Source: an uncultured Lachnospiraceae bacterium (GTDB taxonomy: Bacteria; Bacillota; Clostridia; Lachnospirales; Lachnospiraceae). Taken from it: a DNA stretch of 64,000 nucleotides. A program made the position numbers and the translations under genes. Location: positions 33,307 through 97,306 of the forward strand of contig CAJTVT010000004.1 of the NCBI GenBank assembly GCA_910580015.1, written 5' to 3'. Position 1 is the stretch's first letter. Each line of letters begins with the position of its first letter. The notes beneath the pieces are model-generated. The model made no database searches and was not told the DNA's origin. It was given only the letters and a program-made list of their open reading frames with translations. Positions 44,870-54,143 of the stretch are shown one piece after another.

Positions 44870-45507
44870 TAGTGGGAGAGCGATTAAGCACATATATTAA
44901 TTCTCTTGACAGCGGAATCCCAGAGTTCTTAATGGAACTTGAGGAAGAGGCACATAAGACATATGTGCCAGTTATCCGCAAAGAGACGCAAAGTTTGTTA
45001 AGACTCCTGCTTGCCATGAACCGCCCACAACGAATTTTGGAGGTGGGTACGGCGGTGGGGTTTTCTGCGTTGTTGATGGAATATTTTAATCCAGTGCAAT
45101 GTAAGATTACCACAATCGAGAATTATTCCAAGAGAATTCCCATTGCTCGGAAGAATTTCACGCGTGCGGGCAAAGAGCAGGTGATAGAATTGCTAGAAGG
45201 GGATGCCTCAGAGATCCTAAAAACATTAAGAGAACCCTATGATTTTATTTTTATGGATGCGGCTAAGGGACAGTACATCCATTTCCTTCCCGAAGCCCTT
45301 CGTCTGTTAAAATCTCAGGGTGTGCTAGTTTCAGATAATGTGCTCCAGGATGGGGATATTATAGAATCCCGTTTTGCAGTGACAAGGAGGAATCGGACCA
45401 TTCACAAGCGAATGCGTGATTATTTGTATGAACTTACCCACATGGAGGAATTGGTTACCTCGGTGCTTTCCATTGGGGACGGGGTGACGGTCAGTGTAAG
45501 GAGGTAG
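44866..45507 (+). CDS. trmR: O-methyltransferase TrmR-like (tRNA 5-hydroxyuridine methylation)
   Basis: A 213-aa SAM-dependent O-methyltransferase of the COMT/YrrM family: ILEVGTAVGFSALLM (motif I), DFIFMDAAKGQYIHF (motif with metal-binding Asp), and SDNVLQDGD. In Bacillus, YrrM is TrmR, which methylates 5-hydroxyuridine at tRNA position 34, and the U32 proteins YrrN/YrrO make the hydroxyl group; here the U32 gene follows directly, supporting the same role. Confidence 0.85.
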   Translation: MIVGERLSTYINSLDSGIPEFLMELEEEAHKTYVPVIRKETQSLLRLLLAMNRPQRILEVGTAVGFSALLMEYFNPVQCKITTIENYSKRIPIARKNFTRAGKEQVIELLEGDASEILKTLREPYDFIFMDAAKGQYIHFLPEALRLLKSQGVLVSDNVLQDGDIIESRFAVTRRNRTIHKRMRDYLYELTHMEELVTSVLSIGDGVTVSVRR

Positions 45508-45510
45508 ATG

Positions 45511-46752
45511 ATGGAGAAACCGGAATTGCTGATACCGGCGAGCAGCCTGGAGGTGCTAAAGGTTGCAGTGATCTATGGTGCAGATGCAGTGTATATTGGC
45601 GGTGAAGAGTTTGGATTGCGAGCGAAAGCAAAAAATTTTTCTATGGAAGATATGGAAAAAGGAATTGCATTTGCTCATGCGCATGGGGTTAAGGTGTATG
45701 TGACAGCGAATATTCTGGCACATAATGAGGATCTAAAAGGCGTGGCGACTTATTTCTCCGAGCTGAAAAAGATTGGACCAGATGCACTCATTATCTCGGA
45801 TCCAGGAATCTTTTCCATTGCCCAGGAGATATGTCCAGATATTGAGATTCATATTTCCACCCAGGCCAATAATACAAATTATGCAACCTATCAGTTCTGG
45901 TATAGACTTGGGGCAAGGCGTGTGGTGTCAGCCAGGGAATTGTCTCTGGAGGAAATTCGCGGCATTCGACAACAGATTCCAAAGGACATGGAAATAGAGA
46001 CCTTTATTCACGGGGCCATGTGCATTTCTTATTCTGGCCGTTGTCTGCTCAGTAATTATTTTACTGGGAGAGATGCCAATCAGGGAGCTTGTACTCATCC
46101 CTGCCGTTGGAAATATGCTGTTGTGGAGGAATCTCGGCCAGGGGAATATTTGCCTGTTTATGAAAATGAGCGGGGGACTTATATTTTTAATTCTAAGGAT
46201 TTATGTATGATTGAGCATATTCCAGAATTAGTGGAAGCTGGGATTAACAGTTTTAAAATAGAAGGTAGGATGAAAACGGCTCTTTATGTAGCTACGGTGG
46301 CTCGGACTTACCGGAAGGCCATAGATGATTATTTTATTTCCAGGGAACGCTATGAAGAGCATATGCCCTGGTATCTGGAACAAATTGTTGGTTGCACTTA
46401 CCGGCAGTTTACAACAGGATTTTTCTTTGGAAAGCCGGATGAACATACACAGATTTATGACAGCAATACCTATAAGAAAGATTATACGTATCTGGGAATT
46501 GTAGGGGAGCAGGACGATAGAGGCTGTAGAATTGAACAGAGGAATAAATTCTCAGTAGGGGAACTCATTGAAGTTATGAAGCCAAATGGTGACAATTTTA
46601 TGGTTACTGTGCAGGCGATCAGAGATGAAGACGGCAATGAGATGGAGTCAGCGCCCCATCCCAAACAGGTGTTATATATTAATGTAGGACAGCCTTTGGC
46701 AAAGTATGACATTTTGCGCAGGCAAGAGAAGGAGGAGCAGGCAGATGAATGA
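45511..46752 (+). CDS. U32 family protein, tRNA uridine hydroxylation (TrhP/YrrO type)
   Basis: A 413-aa member of peptidase family U32. LLIPASSLEVLKVAVIYGADAVYIGG starts the barrel; the family signature ETFIHGAMCISYSGRCLLSN and GACTHPCRW supply the conserved cysteines, and SKDLCMIEHIPELVEAGINSFKIEGRM follows. Such proteins act in prephenate-dependent hydroxylation of U34 in tRNA, upstream of TrmR. Of two adjacent ATGs (45508, 45511), the second is better spaced (6 bases) from AGGAGG. Only one U32 gene is seen here, against two in Bacillus. Confidence 0.88.
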   Translation: MEKPELLIPASSLEVLKVAVIYGADAVYIGGEEFGLRAKAKNFSMEDMEKGIAFAHAHGVKVYVTANILAHNEDLKGVATYFSELKKIGPDALIISDPGIFSIAQEICPDIEIHISTQANNTNYATYQFWYRLGARRVVSARELSLEEIRGIRQQIPKDMEIETFIHGAMCISYSGRCLLSNYFTGRDANQGACTHPCRWKYAVVEESRPGEYLPVYENERGTYIFNSKDLCMIEHIPELVEAGINSFKIEGRMKTALYVATVARTYRKAIDDYFISRERYEEHMPWYLEQIVGCTYRQFTTGFFFGKPDEHTQIYDSNTYKKDYTYLGIVGEQDDRGCRIEQRNKFSVGELIEVMKPNGDNFMVTVQAIRDEDGNEMESAPHPKQVLYINVGQPLAKYDILRRQEKEEQADE

Positions 46753-47800
46753 AGACAAGTATGTGGCATATGTAGGAACTTATACGCATGGAAGCAGTGT
46801 GGGGATCCATATTTACGACATGAATGTGGAGGAAGGCAAGATGATAGAACGAAAGGTGGTTCCGATCAGTAACCCTTCCGACCTAGTGGTTTCTTATAAT
46901 GGAAGATTCTTGTATTCCATCGCAGACGAAGGAGTTGCAGCATTTCGTGTTATGGAGGATGGGGATTTGGAGCCCATAAATGAGATGTGGATTGGCGGCA
47001 TGAGAGGATGTTATGTATCTGTGGACAAAGAGAACCGTTATCTGTTTGTGGGAGGGTATCATGATGGGAGAGTGACCATGATGAAACTGAATGAGGACGG
47101 CAGTATCGGAGAGATTTCCGATGGGATTTTCCATACAGGAATTGGCAGAAGTATTGCGGAACATAATTACCGACCCCATGTCAATTGTGTGGAGTTGACG
47201 CCATGGCAGCGCTACCTTTGTGCTGTGGATGGAGGACTGGATCATGTAAAAATCTATCAGATCGATTATGATAAGGGCAAATTGAAGATTGCAGATATTC
47301 TCCGAGAGCCCATCGATTCTTCCCCGCGCATGATCCGTTTCAGCAGAGAAGGGGCCTATGCTTATGTACTGTGTGAGGAGGCCAATGAAATCATTGGTTA
47401 TCGCTATGAATGTGCGCCAGAAGGTCCTGTGTTCGAGAAAATACAGACGGTTCCCACGGTGAATCAGAAGGAAAAGCAAAATTGTGCGGCTTCTGGTATG
47501 GAGATCAGCCAGGATGGTAGATATCTGTTCTGTTCCAATGCAGGTGCTAATTCGGTGATGATTTATGAGATCAACCAGGAAACAGGGGAATTGACAGAAA
47601 TTTGTGAATCCAAGGTCAGTGGAGATTATCCTAAGACTCTTGCTGTATTCCCAGATGGAAGACATTTTGTCAGTCTCAATCATGATACGAATCAGATTAC
47701 CACCTTCAAAGTTGAGTATGACAAGAAGTATTTTATTATGAAGGGTAGACCCATCTCTATCGATCAGCCCAATTGTATTCATATTCATAAGCTCGTATAG
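46745..47800 (+). CDS. lactonase family beta-propeller (6-phosphogluconolactonase-like)
   Basis: A 351-aa seven-bladed beta-propeller of the YbhE/Pgl lactonase family: YVGTYTHGSSVGIHIYDMN, NPSDLVVSYNGRFLYSIADE, PHVNCVELTPWQRYLCAVD and ISQDGRYLFCSNAGANSVMIY repeats. If a true 6-phosphogluconolactonase, it works in the oxidative pentose phosphate path, but many family members have unknown substrates. The start overlaps the end of the U32 gene by 8 bases, with AAGGAGGAG upstream. Confidence 0.82.
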   Translation: MNEDKYVAYVGTYTHGSSVGIHIYDMNVEEGKMIERKVVPISNPSDLVVSYNGRFLYSIADEGVAAFRVMEDGDLEPINEMWIGGMRGCYVSVDKENRYLFVGGYHDGRVTMMKLNEDGSIGEISDGIFHTGIGRSIAEHNYRPHVNCVELTPWQRYLCAVDGGLDHVKIYQIDYDKGKLKIADILREPIDSSPRMIRFSREGAYAYVLCEEANEIIGYRYECAPEGPVFEKIQTVPTVNQKEKQNCAASGMEISQDGRYLFCSNAGANSVMIYEINQETGELTEICESKVSGDYPKTLAVFPDGRHFVSLNHDTNQITTFKVEYDKKYFIMKGRPISIDQPNCIHIHKLV

Positions 47801-47875
47801 TTGCCACTTGACAATCCTGAAAGGATTGTCTGACAGTGGATCGATATGTGCTCATTGCACTCATAGAATCAAACG

Positions 47876-47908
47876 GCTCCCCAGCAGCAGATATAGCAGG
47901 GGAGCTGT
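47876..47908 (+). terminator. terminator after the lactonase gene
   Basis: GCTCCCC (47876-47882) and GGGGAGC (47899-47905) form a 7-bp stem followed by TGTTTCTG. A second hairpin, GACAATCCT/AGGATTGTC at 47810-47830, lies closer to the stop but lacks a T-run. Both lie between convergent genes. Confidence 0.55.
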
Positions 47909-48026
47909 TTCTGAATTATCTTATCAAAATCTTATCGTAGTATTAGGTGGACGAAAGGTTTCATTCTATTACAGGTGAATTTTCCTTTCTATATGATAGG
48001 GAAATAATATGTAACATAGTAAGGTT

Positions 48027-49184
48027 TTACCTAAGAAAAGTCTTTACAAAATTTTCCAGAAAATCCACTTGTGATCCAGTATGCACCAGTAACAGATCCA
48101 ATAAGGTCAGTGCAGCCATGCATTCCACCACCACAACCGCTCTGGGTACGATAATGGGGTCGTGTCTTCCATGGATGGAAATGGAGATCTCTTCTCCAGC
48201 CTGATTGACGGTATGTTGTGTGGCAGCAATGGAAGGAGTAGGTTTAAATGCAGTCCGGAAAATCAGAGGAGCCCCGCTGCTGATTCCACCTAAGATTCCT
48301 CCAGCATGGTTGGTGGCAGGGATTGTGTGTCCATCCTTTGTGGTAAAACCGTCGTTATTTTGGGAACCATTGGAAGAAGCGGCCAGAAAACCATCTCCAA
48401 TTTCAAAACCTTTGACAGCGCCAATGGAAAAAATAGCTTTTGCCAGGTTTGCATCCAGCTTATCAAACACTGGCTCCCCAATGCCTGCGGGAACACCAGT
48501 AATGATACATTCTACCACACCGCCAGCAGAGTCTGTACGTTTCATACATTCTTCCAGATATTCCTGGGCTTTTTGTGCAGAATCTGTATCAGGCATACAG
48601 ACGGGATTTTCCTGGAGCTGTTCTTGAATCTTCGCAAAGGATATACGATTCTCTGTTACAGAAGCTGCAAGAAGATCCTGAGCAGTCGTTTGTATTGTAA
48701 CAGGACCGATGGATCGTGCATAGGTCAAAAAAGAGATTCCAAGCTGATTTAAAAGTTTTACAGCGATGGCGCCTCCAGCGACCCTGCCAATTGTTTCCCG
48801 TCCCGAAGAACGGCCGCCGCCTCGGTAATCTCGGAAACCATATTTTGCATCAAAAGTAAAATCAGCGTGCCCTGGACGATAACAGGTGGCGATGTCTCCA
48901 TAGTCGCGAGAACGCTGATTTTCGTTGAACACTGCAAGACTGATGGGAGTTCCCGTGGTTTTTCCTTCAAAGACACCAGAGAGAATTTTTACCTTGTCTC
49001 CCTCTTTGCGAGGAGTAGTGTAACGGGATTGTCCTGGTTTTCTTCTATCTAAAAAATACTGTATATCGGATTCGCAGAGAGGAAGCCCTGCCGGACAGCC
49101 GTCTACCACGACGCCAATTCCTGTTCCATGAGATTCCCCCCAGGTGGTAATCCGAAAATGAGTGCCAAATGTTGAGCCTGCCAT
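48027..49184 (-). CDS. aroC: chorismate synthase
   Basis: A 385-aa enzyme that converts EPSP to chorismate with reduced FMN, the last common step of aromatic amino acid synthesis. It starts GSTFGTHFRITTWGESHG (signature 1); RPGHADFTFDAKYGFRDYRGGGRSSGRET carries signature 2 and a third signature region near RTAFKPTPSIA. The start at 49184 has AGGAGG in front on the - strand; 15 further upstream codons in frame are not supported. It stands alone on this strand, divergent from tgt. Confidence 0.95.
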   Translation of the reverse strand: MAGSTFGTHFRITTWGESHGTGIGVVVDGCPAGLPLCESDIQYFLDRRKPGQSRYTTPRKEGDKVKILSGVFEGKTTGTPISLAVFNENQRSRDYGDIATCYRPGHADFTFDAKYGFRDYRGGGRSSGRETIGRVAGGAIAVKLLNQLGISFLTYARSIGPVTIQTTAQDLLAASVTENRISFAKIQEQLQENPVCMPDTDSAQKAQEYLEECMKRTDSAGGVVECIITGVPAGIGEPVFDKLDANLAKAIFSIGAVKGFEIGDGFLAASSNGSQNNDGFTTKDGHTIPATNHAGGILGGISSGAPLIFRTAFKPTPSIAATQHTVNQAGEEISISIHGRHDPIIVPRAVVVVECMAALTLLDLLLVHTGSQVDFLENFVKTFLR

Positions 49185-49287
49185 AATGAAACCTCCTGTA
49201 TCAATTTTACATGTCAAATATTCTATCACGTTCTGGAAATCTGTTCAATGGGTGAATCTACAAAATGACAGTTCTACAAATTTTTCA

Positions 49288-49316
49288 TTGAGAAAAAAAT
49301 AGAAATCTGCTATACT
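49288..49316 (+). promoter_or_regulatory. promoter of tgt
   Basis: TTGAGA (49288-49293), 17-base spacer, TATACT (49311-49316), 37 bases before the tgt start. Confidence 0.65.
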
Positions 49317-49353
49317 TTTATCTATTACAATTAATGATGGAAAGGAATACCTT

Positions 49354-50496
49354 ATGTATCGATTAATAAAACAGGAGGGCAGGGCGAAACGCGGAGAATT
49401 TCACACGGTGCACGGCGTGATTCAGACACCAGTGTTTATGAATGTGGGAACTGTGGCAGCGATCAAAGGAGCAGTGTCCACCCAGGATCTGTTGGAGATT
49501 GGAACGCAAGTGGAACTGTCCAACACATACCATCTCCATGTGCGTCCAGGAGATGAGATTATCAAAAAATTGGGAGGACTCCACAAATTTATGGTCTGGG
49601 ACCGGCCAATTCTTACAGATTCTGGTGGATTTCAAGTATTTTCTCTTGCAGGACTTCGTAAAATCAAGGAGGAAGGGGTATATTTTCAATCTCATATCGA
49701 TGGAAAGAAAATATTTATGGGGCCAGAGGAGAGTATGCAAATTCAATCAAATCTGGCGTCAACGATCGCGATGGCATTTGATGAGTGTCCTTCCAGTGTG
49801 GCGGAACGCTCTTATGTGGAAGCTTCTGTGTCTCGCACCACTCGTTGGCTTGGCCGTTGTAAGCGGGAGATGGAGAGACTCAATGGACTGGAAACAACCA
49901 TTAATCAGAAGCAGATGCTGTTCGGTATCAACCAGGGAGCCATTTTTGATGATATACGGATCGATCATGCCAAAGCCATTTCAGAGTTGGATTTGGATGG
50001 TTATGCGGTTGGTGGACTGGCTGTGGGGGAGAGCCATGAACAGATGTACCATATTCTGGATGTGACGGTTCCTCATCTTCCAGTGGACAAGCCCACATAT
50101 TTGATGGGAGTAGGGACTCCTGCCAATATTTTGGAGGCTGTGGAGCGTGGCGTAGATTTCTTTGACTGTGTATATCCCAGCCGGAATGGACGACATGGAC
50201 ATGTATATACCAATCAGGGGAAATTAAATCTTTTCAACCAGAAATATGAGCTGGATTCAAAACCCATCGAGGAGGGATGTCAGTGTCCAGCTTGTCGCCA
50301 TTACAGTAGAGCTTACATTCGCCATCTGCTGAAAGCAAAAGAAATGCTTGGGATGCGCCTCTGCGTGCTCCATAATCTGTACTTTTACAATACGATGATG
50401 GAAGAAATTCGGGAAGCTTTGGATGCTGGGCGATTCCAGTCCTACAAGGAAGAAAAGCTTTATGGTATGGCACAAAGTAAGACGGCACAAGTATAA
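49354..50496 (+). CDS. tgt: tRNA-guanine transglycosylase
   Basis: A 380-aa enzyme that exchanges guanine 34 for a queuine precursor in tRNA. VELSNTYHLHVRPGDE and LTDSGGFQVFSL (with the general-base Asp) mark the active site; GVDFFDCVYPSRNGRHG holds the nucleophile Asp, and CQCPACRHYSRAYIRHL the zinc site. Standard length. No queuosine synthesis gene is adjacent. yajC follows after a separate promoter. Confidence 0.97.
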   Translation: MYRLIKQEGRAKRGEFHTVHGVIQTPVFMNVGTVAAIKGAVSTQDLLEIGTQVELSNTYHLHVRPGDEIIKKLGGLHKFMVWDRPILTDSGGFQVFSLAGLRKIKEEGVYFQSHIDGKKIFMGPEESMQIQSNLASTIAMAFDECPSSVAERSYVEASVSRTTRWLGRCKREMERLNGLETTINQKQMLFGINQGAIFDDIRIDHAKAISELDLDGYAVGGLAVGESHEQMYHILDVTVPHLPVDKPTYLMGVGTPANILEAVERGVDFFDCVYPSRNGRHGHVYTNQGKLNLFNQKYELDSKPIEEGCQCPACRHYSRAYIRHLLKAKEMLGMRLCVLHNLYFYNTMMEEIREALDAGRFQSYKEEKLYGMAQSKTAQV

Positions 50497-50522
50497 AAAT
50501 CTTATAAAATATCGGAAAAAGC

Positions 50523-50551
50523 TTGCCCTGGGATGCTATTTTGTGTAGAAT
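50523..50551 (+). promoter_or_regulatory. putative promoter of yajC
   Basis: TTGCCC (50523-50528), 17-base spacer, TAGAAT (50546-50551), 66 bases before the start codon. Confidence 0.5.
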
Positions 50552-50617
50552 AGTATAAGCGTGTAAAATTACGCAGAAGAAAATGAGAGTGAAACAGGAG
50601 AAGCAGGAGGAAAAAAT

Positions 50618-50941
50618 ATGTCTATTTTAGCCCAGGAAGCAGCAGGCAGTATGACCGGATTTTCCCTGATCTGGATTATTGTGATGCTGGTAGCTCTTTA
50701 TTTTATGATGATCCGTCCACAACAGAAAGAGGCAAAACGCAAAAATGCTATGATGTCAGAACTTGCTGTGGGGGACACAATTTTGACTACCAGTGGATTT
50801 TATGGAACCGTCATTGATATGACAGAAGACACTGTGATTGTGGAATTTGGGAATAACAAGAATTGCCGGATTCCCATGCAGAAATCAGCGATTGCGTTGG
50901 TGGAGAAGCCACAGGATGCAGTGGAAAAAGAGAATAAATGA
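50618..50941 (+). CDS. yajC: preprotein translocase subunit YajC
   Basis: A 107-aa protein with one N-terminal transmembrane helix and the family core MMIRPQQKEAKRKNAMMSELAVGDTILTTSG followed by a small beta domain. YajC associates with SecDF and the SecYEG translocon. tgt-yajC is a widely conserved pair; secDF is not seen here. GGAGGA precedes the start and a terminator follows. Confidence 0.93.
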   Translation: MSILAQEAAGSMTGFSLIWIIVMLVALYFMMIRPQQKEAKRKNAMMSELAVGDTILTTSGFYGTVIDMTEDTVIVEFGNNKNCRIPMQKSAIALVEKPQDAVEKENK

Positions 50942-50951
50942 GAATATTAAG

Positions 50952-50980
50952 ACACTCTCAGCTTTTGCGGGGAGTGTTTT
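50952..50980 (+). terminator. terminator after yajC
   Basis: ACACTCTC (50952-50959) pairs with GGGAGTGT (50970-50977) across a 10-base loop, followed by TTT and further T-rich sequence, 10 bases after the yajC stop. Confidence 0.75.
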
Positions 50981-51138
50981 GCTCATTTCATTTGTATTCC
51001 ATCTGGACAGAAAGTATTTTTAAACAATTAGAATAGTATTGTGGATTTACCATAACAATAGATTATGATAAGTATAAAAAAGAAAAATATCCCTTCAGGT
51101 TGAAATCCAAACATAAATATAATATAGTAATTATCATC

Positions 51139-51185
51139 AAATGGAGAGGAGTCTCCATTTTCACAGGGATGCTTGGGGCATCCCT
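51139..51185 (+). promoter_or_regulatory. two adjacent leader hairpins before leuB
   Basis: A perfect 9-bp hairpin (AAATGGAGA, loop GGAG, TCTCCATTT at 51139-51160) is followed by a perfect 8-bp hairpin (AGGGATGC, loop TTGGG, GCATCCCT at 51165-51185), 29 bases before the leuB start. No T-box consensus (GGGTGGNACCGCG type) is seen and no Leu-rich leader peptide is evident. Possible attenuator or mRNA stability element. Confidence 0.5.
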
Positions 51186-51214
51186 AGAATAGAGATGAGG
51201 AAGGAAGAGAGAGC

Positions 51215-52318
51215 ATGAATTACCAGGTTGGAGTGATTTCCGGAGATGGTATTGGGCCGGAGATTGTAAGAGAGGCAAAGAAAGTGTTAGATCAGGTGGG
51301 GAAGGTATTTGGCCATACTTTTTCCTATGATGAGATATTGATGGGTGGCGTCTCCATTGACGCTACAGGGGTGCCCCTGACGGAGGAAGCGATTGCGCAG
51401 GCGAAAGCGGCACAGGCAGTGCTGATGGGATCGATTGGAGGGAATACAAGTACCTCCCCATGGTATCAGCTTCCGCCCCAGTTAAGACCAGAAGCAGGGC
51501 TTTTAAAGCTTCGGAAATCCCTGAACCTGTTTGCTAATTTAAGACCAGCATATTTATATGAGGAGTTAAAAGAGGCATGCCCTCTGCGGGAAGATCTGAT
51601 CGGTGATGGTTTTGATATGATGATTATGCGTGAGCTTACCGGCGGCCTGTATTTTGGGAACAGAGTAACCGAGGAGCGAGATGGCGTGATGACTGCGGAA
51701 GATACGCTTACATATAATGAAAATGAGATCCGCAGAATTGCAAAGCGAGGATTTGACATTGCCATGAAGCGCAGGAAGAAAGTGACCAGCGTGGATAAAG
51801 CAAATGTGTTGGATTCCTCCCGACTTTGGAGGAAAATTGTGGAAGAGGTTGCAAAAGATTATCCCGAAGTTGCCTTGGAGCATATGTTGGTAGATAACTG
51901 TGCAATGCAGTTGGTCAAGGATCCACGGCAATTTGATGTGATTTTGACAGAGAACATGTTTGGTGATATATTATCGGATGAGGCAAGTATGGTGACAGGT
52001 TCCATTGGAATGTTGTCCTCTGCAAGTCTGAATGATACAAAATTCGGTCTGTATGAACCTAGTGGTGGTTCTGCGCCGGACATTGCAGGAAAAGGCATTG
52101 CCAATCCGATTGCCACGATATTGAGTGCAGCTATGATGTTGCGGTATTCTTTTGATCTGGACCAGGAAGCAGATGCTGTGGAGGAAGCAGTAAAGCAAGT
52201 GCTGAAAGAGGGCTTTCGAACAATTGATATCATGCCTCAGGAGGAGGCAAAGAAAGCGTTCGTGACTCAGGTTGGAACGGTTCAGATGGGAGATTTGATT
52301 GCAGAGCGGATAAAATAG
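51215..52318 (+). CDS. leuB: 3-isopropylmalate dehydrogenase
   Basis: A 367-aa NAD-dependent enzyme that oxidises and decarboxylates 3-isopropylmalate in leucine synthesis. It begins VISGDGIGPEIVREAKKVL; LRKSLNLFANLRPA, the RELTGGLYFG motif, VDKANVLDSSRLWR, and ENMFGDILSDEASMVTGSIGMLSSASL with the metal-binding Asp residues follow, plus LYEPSGGSAPDIAGKGIANP. LeuB is favoured over isocitrate dehydrogenase by the ELTGGLYFG loop. ilvB follows after 18 bases. leuA, leuC and leuD are not in the window. Confidence 0.95.
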   Translation: MNYQVGVISGDGIGPEIVREAKKVLDQVGKVFGHTFSYDEILMGGVSIDATGVPLTEEAIAQAKAAQAVLMGSIGGNTSTSPWYQLPPQLRPEAGLLKLRKSLNLFANLRPAYLYEELKEACPLREDLIGDGFDMMIMRELTGGLYFGNRVTEERDGVMTAEDTLTYNENEIRRIAKRGFDIAMKRRKKVTSVDKANVLDSSRLWRKIVEEVAKDYPEVALEHMLVDNCAMQLVKDPRQFDVILTENMFGDILSDEASMVTGSIGMLSSASLNDTKFGLYEPSGGSAPDIAGKGIANPIATILSAAMMLRYSFDLDQEADAVEEAVKQVLKEGFRTIDIMPQEEAKKAFVTQVGTVQMGDLIAERIK

Positions 52319-52336
52319 AAAGTGAGGAACGATAAT

Positions 52337-54013
52337 ATGCAGTTGACAGGAGCACAGATTGTTATTGAGTGTCTGAAAGAGCAAGGTGTGGATACTGTCT
52401 TTGGCTATCCGGGAGGAGCCATTTTAAATGTGTATGATGAATTATATAAGCACAGCCATGAGATTACACATGTGCTGACATCCCATGAACAGGGAGCGAG
52501 CCATGCGGCGGACGGCTATGCCAGGGCCACAGGAAGAGTGGGAGTCTGTTTTGCCACTTCCGGGCCAGGAGCTACCAATCTGGTGACAGGCATTGCCACC
52601 GCATATATGGATTCGGTTCCAATGGTGGCGCTGACTTGTAATGTGGGAGTGTCTCTGCTTGGAAAAGACAGTTTTCAGGAAATTGATATTGCAGGAATCA
52701 CCACTCCCATTACGAAGCATAATTTTATTGTAAAGGATGTTGCTAAATTGGCTGAGACCATCCGTAGGGCATTTCGCATTGCACAAAAAGGCAGACCAGG
52801 CCCTGTGCTGGTGGATATTCCGAAGGATGTGACGGAAAAGAAAACAGAATTTACACCCATTGTCATCGAACAGGAGGAACGATTTGCCGAATATATTACA
52901 GAGGAGTCTTTGGAACGAGCAGCAGAGCTAATTTGTAGGTCTCAAAAGCCATATATATTTGTTGGCGGCGGAGCTGTGATCTCGGAGGCAAGCGAAGAGC
53001 TGTTGGAATTTGTGGAGAAGGTACAGGCTCCAGTGGCGGATTCCTTGATGGGTAAGGGTGCATTTGATGGAAATCATAGATTTTACACGGGAATGCTTGG
53101 GATGCATGGGACCAAGACTTCCAATTACGGCGTCAGTGAATGTGATCTGCTGATTGCAATTGGTGTTCGCTTCAGCGACCGTGTCACTGGAAATGCCAAA
53201 AAATTTGCAAAGAATGCCAAGATTCTTCAGTTTGATATTGACCCAGCAGAGATTAATAAGAATATTTTGACAGATGCTCATATTATTGGAGACGTCAAAG
53301 AAATTCTTACTCGGCTGAATCAAAAGATTTCCCAGCAGGAGCACAAGGAATGGGTGGATAAGATTCTAAAATATAAAGAAACTTATCCTTTGAAATATGC
53401 AGATGCTGGGCTAAGTGGGCCCTATATTATACAAGAAATTTACAGACAGACCAAAGGGGATGCCATTCTCGTGACAGAAGTGGGCCAGCATCAGATGTGG
53501 GCAGCGCAGTTCTACCGTTACAGTAGACCACGTACCTTGATCACATCAGGAGGTCTTGGAACGATGGGCTATGGCTTGGGAGCTGCAATTGGAGCACAGA
53601 TGGCATGTATGGATAAACAGGTGGTCAATGTTGCAGGAGACGGCTGTTTCCGCATGAATATGAATGAAATTGCTACCGCAGTACGCCAGAAACTTCCACT
53701 GATTCAGGTCGTGATCAATAACCATGTACTGGGAATGGTGCGCCAGTGGCAGACATTATTCTATGAACAACATTATTCTGCCACAGTTTTAAATGACAGT
53801 GTGGATTTTGCAAAGCTGGCAGATGCCATGGGAGCCAAAGGCGTCCGTGTGACAGATCGAGAGGAATTTCAAAAGGCATTTGCAGAAGCATTGGAGAGCA
53901 AAATGCCAGTTCTAATTGATTGTATTATCGACAGTGATGACAAGGTGTGGCCTATGGTGGCGCCTGGGACAGCTATCAGTGAAGCATTTGACGAGAGTGA
54001 TATCAAAAAATAA
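52337..54013 (+). CDS. ilvB: acetolactate synthase large subunit
   Basis: A 558-aa thiamine-diphosphate enzyme that starts branched-chain amino acid synthesis. VFGYPGGAILNVYDEL and HEQGASHAADGYARATG (with the catalytic Glu) are in the N-terminal domain; GPGPVLVDIPKDV-like and the central domain follow; GDGCFRMNMNEIATA is the ThDP site. It looks like the biosynthetic (AHAS) type. The regulatory small subunit ilvN is not adjacent: a different gene follows. ATG 52337 has GAGGA 8 bases upstream. Confidence 0.94.
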   Translation: MQLTGAQIVIECLKEQGVDTVFGYPGGAILNVYDELYKHSHEITHVLTSHEQGASHAADGYARATGRVGVCFATSGPGATNLVTGIATAYMDSVPMVALTCNVGVSLLGKDSFQEIDIAGITTPITKHNFIVKDVAKLAETIRRAFRIAQKGRPGPVLVDIPKDVTEKKTEFTPIVIEQEERFAEYITEESLERAAELICRSQKPYIFVGGGAVISEASEELLEFVEKVQAPVADSLMGKGAFDGNHRFYTGMLGMHGTKTSNYGVSECDLLIAIGVRFSDRVTGNAKKFAKNAKILQFDIDPAEINKNILTDAHIIGDVKEILTRLNQKISQQEHKEWVDKILKYKETYPLKYADAGLSGPYIIQEIYRQTKGDAILVTEVGQHQMWAAQFYRYSRPRTLITSGGLGTMGYGLGAAIGAQMACMDKQVVNVAGDGCFRMNMNEIATAVRQKLPLIQVVINNHVLGMVRQWQTLFYEQHYSATVLNDSVDFAKLADAMGAKGVRVTDREEFQKAFAEALESKMPVLIDCIIDSDDKVWPMVAPGTAISEAFDESDIKK

Positions 54014-54143
54014 TGGTAACGTGTATTCTATAGGGAGCTTTAGAGTTTCATCATAGGATATTAAAATAAATACGTATAAATGCGTATGGAAATGGCTGCT
54101 GTCTGGTATGCGATATGTGCAAAGGCAGCAAGAGGAGGAAAAG

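Noticed and set aside
46883..47788. 301-codon open frame antisense to the lactonase gene
   Set aside because: The sense frame is a clear beta-propeller with a good start; the antisense translation shows no recognisable domain.
50988..51214. Riboswitch or T-box before leuB
   Set aside because: Two hairpins are present, but I find no T-box antiterminator consensus or known aptamer motif.
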